64,000 bases of DNA, taken from assembly GCA_964564865.1 (NCBI GenBank), contig CAZMDA010000001.1, positions 1-64,000 of the forward strand, read 5' to 3'. Of this stretch, positions 18,065 to 29,883 are shown piece after piece (within the stretch, counting starts at the first letter, position 1; every line of letters begins with the position of its first letter). A model generated the notes under the pieces. The model was not told the DNA's origin, did no database searches, and saw only the letters and a list, made by a program, of their open reading frames with translations. The DNA comes from RBG-16-66-20 sp964564865. GTDB lineage: Bacteria > Pseudomonadota > Gammaproteobacteria > Burkholderiales > SG8-39. The position numbers were made by a program, and so were the translations under genes.

Positions 18065-19146
18065 CCGGTTTTCGCCTTCCGGTTCTCTTCCAGCTTGGCG
18101 TCCACCAGGGCGACGGTCTCGTCGATCGCGGCCAGGCTTTGCCCTTTCTGCCTCGCGATCGCCTGCACCAGCCGGTCCACGCGCTCGATGTTGGGGGCGC
18201 CGGCATATAGGGCGCGCGCGGCGGAGGACGGGCTCGCGAGCCCCTGCGCCGCGGCGGCGTACTTGTCGAAGGGCACCAGGTCCTTCTCGTTCGCGCCCAG
18301 CGACACGCACAGCTTCATCACCCATTCGTACACCGAGCGCGAGGCAGCCAGGTCGCCGTGCACCGCCTCCTTGATGGAGCGGATGCCGCCGGCGGTGACG
18401 CAGCGGTAGTTGCCCGCCAGCAGCATGGACCATTTCGCGAGCGGCACGAACACCGAGTCATGCACCTTCAGTTTCACCGGCAGCTCGATCCGCTGGCCCG
18501 AATTTTCCCCACCGAGGTCGAAGCGCGCCGCCTCGATGTCGGCCTCCAGCCGGCGCAGGATTGCGGTGTGGGCCTCGGACGGAAACCGCGCCGACTTGAA
18601 GTTGGTCGGCAGCCGCACCTGCAGCACGTTCACCGGCTCCTCCGGCGGGCGGAACGCCTGCGGGTCGGGACTGCACAGCGTCATGACCTGCGGATCGAAG
18701 CCATCCCACACCGTGGGATCGGTGTAGCAGCCGCGGCACGCGGCGGGATCCACGCCCGGAATGCGCGCGAGGTACGGCAGCGGCGGCATGTTCATGATGG
18801 ACATGCACGGCACCTTCGACTTCGCGACCGCCGCGGTGAGCTCGCGCACGCCGGGGGAGCGGTACTGCGGTTCCTGCATGGCGAGCACGACCAGGTCGTA
18901 GTCCGACGGCGCGACCTCGCCCGGGCCCGCGGCCGAGAGCTTGCCCGGCAGCTCGCGCGAGCGGACTTCCACCAGCCCCTCCCGGCCCTTGACCGGCAGG
19001 CGCACGATCGCCCCTGCCTGGTTGAACAGTTCGACCTCGTTCGGCAGGCAGACCATCCGCGCGTTGTGGCCGCCGAGGGCCAGCTTGGTGGCGAGCAGGG
19101 AGCCGTAGGAGGCGCCCAGGATCAGGACGTTGCAGGGGCTTTTCAT
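18061..19146 (-). CDS. NAD(P)-binding protein distantly like ketopantoate reductase
   Basis: A 361-residue protein with a Rossmann dinucleotide loop at the N-terminus (NVLILGASYGSLLATKLA). The family may be ApbA/PanE-like by N-terminal shape. It differs in length (PanE is about 300) and has an unusual Cys-containing middle (DPAACRGCYTDPTVWDGFDPQ). The C-terminal half is helical and contains KWSMLLAGNYRCVTAGGI, which resembles the opine/PanE-type dimer domain. Substrate is unknown. It is divergent from malate synthase across a 249-base gap with a repeat array and convergent with ntrC. It may be an opine-dehydrogenase-like oxidoreductase; I would not assign a reaction. Confidence 0.65.
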   Translation of the reverse strand: MKSPCNVLILGASYGSLLATKLALGGHNARMVCLPNEVELFNQAGAIVRLPVKGREGLVEVRSRELPGKLSAAGPGEVAPSDYDLVVLAMQEPQYRSPGVRELTAAVAKSKVPCMSIMNMPPLPYLARIPGVDPAACRGCYTDPTVWDGFDPQVMTLCSPDPQAFRPPEEPVNVLQVRLPTNFKSARFPSEAHTAILRRLEADIEAARFDLGGENSGQRIELPVKLKVHDSVFVPLAKWSMLLAGNYRCVTAGGIRSIKEAVHGDLAASRSVYEWVMKLCVSLGANEKDLVPFDKYAAAAQGLASPSSAARALYAGAPNIERVDRLVQAIARQKGQSLAAIDETVALVDAKLEENRKAKTG

Positions 19147-19252
19147 GATGTGAAATGTAAATCCGATAGGCGGGAAGCGAGGCTACTCCGCCGGGAGGCG
19201 CGCCGCAATCGCGCAGCGCAGCATGCCGGCGGGCGCCGGGCGGGCCGGACTT

Positions 19253-19289
19253 GTGAAATTTACAGTGTGAAATTTCGGCAGTGAAATTT
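19253..19289 (+). repeat. Three GTGAAATTT direct repeats at 14-bp spacing
   Basis: GTGAAATTT occurs at 19253, 19267 and 19281, exactly 14 bases apart, in the gap between the NAD-binding gene and aceB. A near copy (GTGAAATGT) lies at 19150, just before the divergent gene. The third copy overlaps the predicted aceB -35. The pattern suggests a multi-site operator for a regulator of malate synthase. Confidence 0.7.
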
Positions 19290-19310
19290 GCCAATCCAGG
19301 CCCGCATAAT
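19281..19310 (+). promoter_or_regulatory. Putative aceB promoter
   Basis: GTGAAA (19281-19286) and CATAAT (19305-19310) are 18 bases apart, a fair sigma-70 pair with four and five consensus matches. The -35 lies within the third GTGAAATTT repeat. The start would be near 19317, about 80 bases before the aceB ATG. Confidence 0.45.
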
Positions 19311-19395
19311 GTGGCCTCGCCCCGGGACGCACCGGGCCGCCACCGGTCCCGCGCCCGCCCGGGCGCGCAGGATCCACAACCGGAAAGCCGCCTTC

Positions 19396-20981
<1,586 letters not shown>

Positions 20982-20985
<4 letters not shown>

Positions 20986-21350
20986 CGCGCCTCGAACAGC
21001 TGCCACTCGTTGCCGCACCTGCGGCAATGCGCCTGCGCCGGCGGCATGAGCCTGAAGCGGGCGTAGGCGCCGCAGTTGCGGCAGGTGGCGCGCTCGCCGA
21101 GCCGCTCGGCCTCCGACAGGATCTGGCCGTAGCGCCGCATGGCGTAGACGCCGATCGCGAGTGCCGCGATCACCAGCGCCGCGTATCCCAGCAGCCGCGG
21201 CAGCGAGCCGCGGAGGTTCAGCTCCTCCATGCAGGCCGCGACCGCGATCAGGCACAGGAAGCTGCTCACGAACCAGGCGTGCCCCTCGATCAGGCGCCGC
21301 TCGTACCAGCGCGCGAAGCCGAGGCGGCCGATGCTGTCTGCAGGTTCCAT
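20982..21350 (-). CDS. Small membrane protein with C-terminal zinc ribbon
   Basis: A 122-residue protein not assigned to a known family. Two hydrophobic stretches (about residues 26-41 and 53-69) suggest a membrane hairpin. The C-terminal 35 residues hold two CxxC knuckles (CRNC and CRRC), a zinc-ribbon pattern, followed by NEWQLFEAR. The ATG start gives the longest sensible protein. It is read toward aceB and shares CTAG as its stop. It lies upstream of nothing obvious and could be a lone gene or follow xthA, which ends 35 bases upstream. Confidence 0.65.
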
Positions 21351-21385
21351 GCGTCCGGCCAGTTTCCTCCCGTCCGGGAGGAATC

Positions 21386-22156
21386 TCAAGGCTCGGAGAG
21401 TTCGGCGAGCACCGGCGCGTGGTCGGACGGGCGCTCCAGCTTCCGCGGTGCCTTGTCCACCGTGCTGGCGGTGCAGCGCGCCGCGAGCGGCGCCGACAGC
21501 AGGATGTGGTCGATGCGCAGGCCGGCGTTGCGCCGGAACGCCATCATCCGGTAGTCCCACCATGAGTAGGTCTTCTCCGGCTGCTCGAACAGCCGGAACG
21601 AGTCCGCGAGCCCCAGCCCGAGCAGCGCGCGCCAGGCGGCGCGCTCGGGCTCCGAGACGTGCACCTCGCCTTCCCAGGCCTTGGGGTCGTGCACGTCCCG
21701 GTCCTCGGGCGCGACGTTGAAGTCGCCCGCCACGGCGAGCAGCGGGTGGCGCGCCAGCTCGGCGGCGAGATAGTCCTTCAGCGCTGCGAACCAGCGCAGC
21801 TTGTAGTGGTACTTGTCGGAGCCCACCGCCTGGCCGTTCGGGCAATAGACGCAGACGACCCGGATGCCCGCGACGGTCGCCGCGAGCACGCGCTTTTGCT
21901 CGTCGGCGAAGCCGGGAATGCCGGCCACGACGTCCTGCAGCGGCGCCCTGGCGAGCAGCGCGACGCCGTTGTACGTCTTCTGGCCGGAGAAGGCGACCTG
22001 GTAGCCGAGCGCCTCGACCTCGGCGCGGGGAAACTTCGCGTCCTCGCTCTTGGTTTCCTGCACGCAGAGCACGTCCGGGCGCGCCTGGGCCAGCCAGTCG
22101 GCAAGGTGCGGCAGGCGGACTTTCAGCGAATTGACGTTCCAGCTCGCGAGCTTCAC
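21386..22156 (-). CDS. xthA: Exodeoxyribonuclease III / AP endonuclease
   Basis: ExoIII cleaves DNA 5' to abasic sites and removes 3' blocks during base excision repair. The 256-residue protein carries all EEP-fold motifs: SWNVNSLKVRLPH, the metal-binding Glu in CVQETKSED, YCPNGQ, GDFNVAPEDRDVHDP, and the C-terminal LRIDHILLS and PSDHAPV. The start codon is GTG, with KLASWNVNS directly after, as in other members. It is downstream of the DUF4124/glutaredoxin gene by 33 bases, on the same strand. Confidence 0.94.
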   Translation of the reverse strand: MKLASWNVNSLKVRLPHLADWLAQARPDVLCVQETKSEDAKFPRAEVEALGYQVAFSGQKTYNGVALLARAPLQDVVAGIPGFADEQKRVLAATVAGIRVVCVYCPNGQAVGSDKYHYKLRWFAALKDYLAAELARHPLLAVAGDFNVAPEDRDVHDPKAWEGEVHVSEPERAAWRALLGLGLADSFRLFEQPEKTYSWWDYRMMAFRRNAGLRIDHILLSAPLAARCTASTVDKAPRKLERPSDHAPVLAELSEP

Positions 22157-22189
22157 CGGCGCCGGCTCCGTTGGCTTGCGGCCGCGCGG

Positions 22190-22882
22190 CTACTTCAGCT
22201 GCTTCTCGGGGTCGTAGGGTCCGGGCTTCGGGGCGGGGCCGACCAGGCCGCTCGGATCGTAGATGCCGGGCTTGGGCGCGGGCCCGACCAGGCCGCTCGG
22301 GTCATAGCGCCCGCGCGGCGCGGCGGGCGTGGCCGGCGCCACCGGCTTGGCCACTTCCTCCGACGCGGTTGCGTAGCCCTCGGGCGGCGGCGGGGCCTTC
22401 TGGTTGCCCGGCGGCAGCAATCCCGCCTTCGGGTAGCCGGCGGTATCCAGCAGCGAGTCGAACGCGGATTGCTCGAAACCGCGGTGCACGCTGCTGCCCA
22501 CCTGCAGCGTCGGCACCTCGGAGGCGCCGGCGACTTTCTTCAGCACCTCGTTCGTATCGGGGTCCCACACCTGGAATTCCTTGAAGGGCACCCCGCGCTT
22601 GTTGAGCGCCGCGCGGGCCGCGTCGCAGCCTTCCTTGCAGTTGGGCGAGGTGTAGAGCGTGACCGGGTAGTCCTTCTGCAGGCGCTGCAGCTCGAACGGG
22701 GTCTGCGGCGCCGATGCGGGCTTGGGCGCGGCGATGTTCAGCTTCTGCACGTTCCTGGCCGTGGCCGGGGGCGGGGCATCGGTGTAGCGCACCACGCCCT
22801 GGGCGTCGGTCCAGCGGTACTGCTGCGCGAAGGCGAGGCCGGAGGCCGCCAGCAGGACCGCCAATAAAGCCTTACGAATCAT
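22190..22882 (-). CDS. Exported DUF4124 / glutaredoxin-like protein with C-terminal repeats
   Basis: A 230-residue protein with a signal peptide (about 1-19, ending LAFA). A DUF4124 segment follows (QYRWTDAQGVVRYTD), then a glutaredoxin-like fold (about residues 72-150). The redox pair is Cys82 and Cys86 in SPNCKEGCD, a CX3C spacing instead of CXXC. The cis-Pro segment SEVPTLQVG is present. The C-terminus repeats YDPSGLVGPAPKPG twice and starts a third copy (YDPEKQLK). It overlaps the prlC stop (ATGA). A periplasmic thiol role is possible but unproven. Confidence 0.8.
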   Translation of the reverse strand: MIRKALLAVLLAASGLAFAQQYRWTDAQGVVRYTDAPPPATARNVQKLNIAAPKPASAPQTPFELQRLQKDYPVTLYTSPNCKEGCDAARAALNKRGVPFKEFQVWDPDTNEVLKKVAGASEVPTLQVGSSVHRGFEQSAFDSLLDTAGYPKAGLLPPGNQKAPPPPEGYATASEEVAKPVAPATPAAPRGRYDPSGLVGPAPKPGIYDPSGLVGPAPKPGPYDPEKQLK

Positions 22883-24942
22883 GCAGGAATCATACCACTG
22901 TGCCGCAGCAGGGCATCGATGCTCGGATCGCGGCCGCGGTAGGCGCGGAACGATTCCGCCGCCGGCCGGGTGCCGCCCACGGCGAGCACCTCGTCGCGGA
23001 AGCGCGCGCCGGCCTCGGCATTGAGCGCGCCATTCCGGTCGCGCGATTCCTCGAACAGCGCGTAGGCGTCCGCCGAGAGCACCTCGGCCCACTTGTAGCT
23101 GTAGTAGCCCGCGGCATAGCCGCCGGCGAAGATGTGCGAGAAGCTGTTCTGGAACCGGTTCCACGCCGGCGGCACCAGCACCGCCACCTCGCGGCGCACC
23201 TCGTCCAGCAGCCCCTGCACCGTGCCGCCGCCGGACGGATCGAACTCGGCGTGCAGGCGCATGTCGAACAGCGCGAACTCCACCTGCCGCAGCATCGCCA
23301 GCCCGGACTGGAAGTTCCTTGCCGCGATCATCTTGTCGAACAGCGCGCGCGGCAGCGGCGCTCCGGTATCGACATGGCGCGTCATGCCCGTCAGCACGTC
23401 CCATTCCCAGCAGAAGTTCTCCATGAACTGGCTGGGCAGCTCCACGGCGTCCCATTCGACGCCGTTCAGGCCGGACACCGCGAGGTCCTCGGCGCGCGTC
23501 AGCAGGTGGTGCAGGCCGTGGCCGGATTCGTGGAACAGCGTGATCACGTCGTCGTGCGAGAACAGCGCCGGCCTGCCGCCCACCGGACGGGAGAAGTTGC
23601 AGTTGAGGTAGGCCACCGGGGTCTGGATGCCCGCGGCCTTGCGGCGCCGGCCGATGGCGTCGTCCATCCAGGCGCCGCCGCGCTTGGTGTCGCGCGCATA
23701 GAGGTCGGTGTAGAACTGCCCCACCAGCGCGCCATCCCGGTCGCGCGCCTCCCAGAAGCGCACGTCCTCGTGCCACGCCGGCGCCTTCGCCTCCCGGATC
23801 GCCAGTCCGAAGATGGATTCGACGACGCGGAACAGCCCCGCCAGCGCGACGTCCTCCGGGAAGTACTGCTTCAGCTCCTGGTCGGAAAAGGCGTAGCGCC
23901 GCGCGCGCAGCTTCTCCGAGGCGAAGGCCACGTCCCAGGACTGCAGCTCCGCGATGCCCAGCTCCTCGCGCGCGAAGGCGCGCAGTTCCGCGGCGTCCTT
24001 CTCGGCGAAGGGCCGCGCGCGCCGCGCCAGGTCGCGCAGGAAGGACAGGACCTCGGCCGGCGAGCGCGCCATCTTGGGCACCAGCGACACCTCCGCGTGG
24101 CTGGCGTAGCCCAGCAGCTGCGCCGCCTCGCGGCGCAGCGCCAGGATGCGCGTGATGAGCGCGGTGTTGTCCCATTCCGGCTTGCCGAACTCCGAGGCGC
24201 GCGTGGCGCTGGCGCGGTACAGCGTCTCGCGCAGCGCGCGGTCCTCCGCGTACTGCAGCACCGGGAAGTAGGAGGGCATGTGCAGGGTGAACTTCCAGCC
24301 GGCCTTTCCATCCTTCTCCGCGGCCTCGCGCGCGGCCTGGAGGACGTCCGCGGGAATGCCGGCCAGCCGCCTGTCGTCCTCGACCAGCAGGGTCCAGTCG
24401 TTGGTGGCGTCGAGCAGGTTCTCCGAGAACTTCGCGCCCAGCCTGGCCAGCTCCTCCTGGATGGCGGCAAAGCGCGGCTTGCTGGCCGCGTCCAGTTCCG
24501 CGCCGGAGAGCTTGAAGTCGCGCAGCGCGTTGTCGACCACGCGGCGGCGCGCCGCGGTCAGGCCGCCGTAGGCGGGCGAGTCCTTCAGTTCGCGGTACTT
24601 CGCGAACAGCCTCAGGTTCTGGCCGAGCTCGGTCCAGTACTGGGAGATCCTCGGCAGGTTGGCGTTGTAGGCCTCGCGCAGGGGCGGCGTGTCCATGACG
24701 CCGTGCAGGTGCGAGACCTGTCCCCAGGCACGCCCGAGCCGCTCGTGCGCATCTTCCAGCGGAGAGACGAATGCCTCCCAGGTCGGCGCCGCCGATTCCG
24801 CGGCGGCGACTGCGGCCCGCGCCTGCGCGAGCAGCTCGTCCACCGCGGGCGAGACATGCTCCGGCCGGATCTCCGCGAACCGGGGCAGGCCGGAGAAATC
24901 CAGCAGGGGATTGGGGGAGGGATGCACAGCGCGTTCAGCCAA
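22879..24942 (-). CDS. prlC: Oligopeptidase A (M3 family metallopeptidase)
   Basis: PrlC degrades short peptides, including cleaved signal peptides, in the cytoplasm. The 687-residue protein has the zinc site HESGH at 471-475 and the M3 context FHESGHGLHHLLT. The C-terminal FSHIFAGGYAAGYYSYKWAEVLSADAY is also family-typical. Length agrees with E. coli PrlC (680). The first codon used is TTG, overlapping the folD end by eight bases. A GTG 15 bases further in gives MHPSPNPLLDF and is an equally good start. It is coupled downstream to the DUF4124/glutaredoxin gene. Confidence 0.94.
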   Translation of the reverse strand: MAERAVHPSPNPLLDFSGLPRFAEIRPEHVSPAVDELLAQARAAVAAAESAAPTWEAFVSPLEDAHERLGRAWGQVSHLHGVMDTPPLREAYNANLPRISQYWTELGQNLRLFAKYRELKDSPAYGGLTAARRRVVDNALRDFKLSGAELDAASKPRFAAIQEELARLGAKFSENLLDATNDWTLLVEDDRRLAGIPADVLQAAREAAEKDGKAGWKFTLHMPSYFPVLQYAEDRALRETLYRASATRASEFGKPEWDNTALITRILALRREAAQLLGYASHAEVSLVPKMARSPAEVLSFLRDLARRARPFAEKDAAELRAFAREELGIAELQSWDVAFASEKLRARRYAFSDQELKQYFPEDVALAGLFRVVESIFGLAIREAKAPAWHEDVRFWEARDRDGALVGQFYTDLYARDTKRGGAWMDDAIGRRRKAAGIQTPVAYLNCNFSRPVGGRPALFSHDDVITLFHESGHGLHHLLTRAEDLAVSGLNGVEWDAVELPSQFMENFCWEWDVLTGMTRHVDTGAPLPRALFDKMIAARNFQSGLAMLRQVEFALFDMRLHAEFDPSGGGTVQGLLDEVRREVAVLVPPAWNRFQNSFSHIFAGGYAAGYYSYKWAEVLSADAYALFEESRDRNGALNAEAGARFRDEVLAVGGTRPAAESFRAYRGRDPSIDALLRHSGMIPA

Positions 24943-25786
24943 TTGATTGCTCCGCGGATTTCACCGTGTTGACCAGCAGCATCGCGACCGTCATCGGGCC
25001 GACGCCACCCGGCACCGGCGTGATCCAGCCGGCGACTTCCTTCACCGATTCGAAGTCCACGTCGCCGGCGAGCTTGCCGTCGGCGCCGCGGTTGATGCCG
25101 ACGTCGATGACGCAGGCCCCGGGTTTGACCATGGCCGCGGTGATGAGTTTCGCCCGCCCCGCCGCGGCCACCAGGATGTCCGCCTGCCGCGTCATCGCGG
25201 CGAGGTCCGGGGTCCTCGAATGGCAGATGGTGACGGTGGCGTCCCTTTGCAAGAGCAGCAGCGCGGCCGGCTTGCCGACGATGGTGGAGCGGCCGACGAT
25301 CACCGCATGACGGCCGGCGATCGGCACGCCCGCGTGCTCGAGCAGCGCCATCACGCCGGCGGGCGTGCCGGGCACGAAGCCGGCGCGCCCCTGCACCAGC
25401 GCGCCGAGGCTCTGGGCGTGGAAGCCGTCGGCATCCTTGTGCGGGGCGATGGCCGCCAGCACCCGGTTGGCGTCCAGCGCGCCGGGCAGCGGCAGCTGCA
25501 CCAGGACGCCGTGGATCCGCGGATCGGCATTGAGTTTCGCAATGCGTTGCAGCAGTTCGCGCTCGGAAACCGGCCCCGGGAATTCGTGCACCTCCGAATG
25601 CACGCCGATGTCCTCGCAGGCGCGCACCTTGTTGCGCACGTAGACGCGGGAGGCGGGATCGGCGCCGGCGAGGATCGCGGCGAGGCCGGGGCGCACGCCG
25701 CGCGCGGCCAGCGCCGCGACCCGGGTTCGCAGTGCGGCGCGCACGGATTCGGCGAGCGCTTTTCCGTCGATGATCTGGGCGGGCAT
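24935..25786 (-). CDS. folD: Methylenetetrahydrofolate dehydrogenase / cyclohydrolase
   Basis: FolD interconverts 5,10-methylene- and 10-formyl-tetrahydrofolate with NADP. The 283-residue protein shows the substrate motif SRVYVRNKVRACEDIG with the catalytic Lys. It also has GVLVQLPLPG and the NADP loop VIVGRSTIVGKPAALLL, and ends with GWITPVPGGVGPMTVAMLL. Length is normal. It is divergent from aceE across 75 bases and runs into prlC with an eight-base overlap. Confidence 0.96.
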   Translation of the reverse strand: MPAQIIDGKALAESVRAALRTRVAALAARGVRPGLAAILAGADPASRVYVRNKVRACEDIGVHSEVHEFPGPVSERELLQRIAKLNADPRIHGVLVQLPLPGALDANRVLAAIAPHKDADGFHAQSLGALVQGRAGFVPGTPAGVMALLEHAGVPIAGRHAVIVGRSTIVGKPAALLLLQRDATVTICHSRTPDLAAMTRQADILVAAAGRAKLITAAMVKPGACVIDVGINRGADGKLAGDVDFESVKEVAGWITPVPGGVGPMTVAMLLVNTVKSAEQSIG

Positions 25787-25793
25787 GGCATAC

Positions 25794-25799
25794 TATAAA
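25794..25799 (+). promoter_or_regulatory. Possible -10 element of aceE
   Basis: TATAAA in an otherwise GC-rich stretch, 62 bases before the aceE ATG, is the best -10 candidate for the pyruvate dehydrogenase operon. No good -35 is visible at the right distance, so it may depend on an activator. Confidence 0.3.
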
Positions 25800-25861
25800 T
25801 CACCCCGAATCGAACAAGCCCGGGCGAGTTTTTGGTCACTTCGCCCTTGCCGGAGGAAGCC

Positions 25862-28572
<2,711 letters not shown>

Positions 28573-28576
<4 letters not shown>

Positions 28577-29883
28577 AAGACGTCCAAGTCCCAGACATCG
28601 GCGACTTCAAGGACGTCGAGGTCATCGAGATCCTGGTCAAGCCCGGCGACACGGTGACGAAGGAACAGTCCCTGATCTCGCTGGAATCCGACAAGGCGAC
28701 CATGGAAATCCCGTCGCCGGAGGCGGGCGTGGTGAGGGACATCCGGATCAAGGTGGGCGACAAGGTCTCCCAAGGCTCGCTCATCCTCGTCCTGGACGAA
28801 ACTTCCCCCGGGGTTCCCTCCGACAGGCCTGCTGCGCCATCCAAACCGGTACAGACCTCCGCTGCGCCTAGCCCCTCGGCGCCCCCGGTTGTACCCAGTG
28901 TTGCGGTAGCGGCGATCAAGCCCGATCCCGTTCCGTTGGAGCCAAAAGACCCGACCGCGTCCCTGCCCCACGCCAGTCCCTCCATCCGCAAGTTCGCACG
29001 CGAACTCGGCGTCGACCTCGCGCGCGTGAAGGGCACGGGCGCCAAGGGCCGCATCCTGCAGGAGGACGTACAGGCCTTCGTCAAGGGCGTGATGACCGGC
29101 GCGGCGTCGCAGTCGCCCGCGGCGAAGGGGGGCGGCGGCCTCGGCTTCAACCTGCCGGCCTGGCCCGACGTGGACTTCGCCAAGTTCGGCCCGGTCGAGG
29201 TGAAGCCCCTGTCGCGGATCCAGAAGCTCTCCGGTCCCTACCTGCACCGCAACTGGGTTTCCATCCCGCACGTCACCCAGTTCGACGAGGCGGACATCAC
29301 CGACCTGGAGGCGTTCCGCAAGAGCCAGACCGTCGAGACCGAGAAGAACGGCTTCAAGCTCACCATGCTCGCCTTCATGATCAAGGCCTGCGTGACCGCG
29401 CTGCGCAAGTACCCGCAGTTCAACGCCTCGCTGGACAAGTCGGGCGAGAACCTGGTCGTCAAGAAGTACTTCCACATCGGCGTCGCCGTGGACACGCCGG
29501 GTGGCCTGGTGGTGCCGGTAGTGCGCGACGCCGACCGCAAGGGCGTGTTCGACCTCGCGCGCGAACTGGCGGAGATCTCCAAGGTCGCCAAGGACGGCAA
29601 GCTGAAGGCCGGCGACATGCAGGGCGGCACCTTCTCCATCTCCAGCCTGGGCGGCATTGGCGGCACCTGCTTCACGCCCATCATCAACGCGCCAGAGCTG
29701 GCGATCCTCGGCGTCTCCCGCTCGGCCATCCGCCCGGTCTGGAACGGCAAGGAGTTCGCGCCGCGCCTGATGCTGCCGCTATCCCTTTCCTACGACCACC
29801 GCGTCATCGACGGCGCCGTGGCGGCCCGGTTCACCACCGAGCTCACCAAGATCCTCGCCGACATCCGGCGCACGCTCCTGTAA
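28573..29883 (+). CDS. aceF: Pyruvate dehydrogenase E2, dihydrolipoamide acetyltransferase
   Basis: E2 carries acetyl on lipoate and transfers it to CoA in the complex core. The 436-residue protein has one lipoyl domain (about 1-80) with Lys41 in ESDKATM and a Pro/Ala/Ser linker. A peripheral subunit-binding domain follows (about 136-170, SPSIRKFARELGVDL...GRILQEDV). The catalytic domain ends with the HxxxDG motif at His409/Asp413 (YDHRVIDG). E. coli E2 has three lipoyl domains; here a second one is on the neighbouring E3. Its lipoyl DNA is strikingly similar to that of lpdA. Confidence 0.96.
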
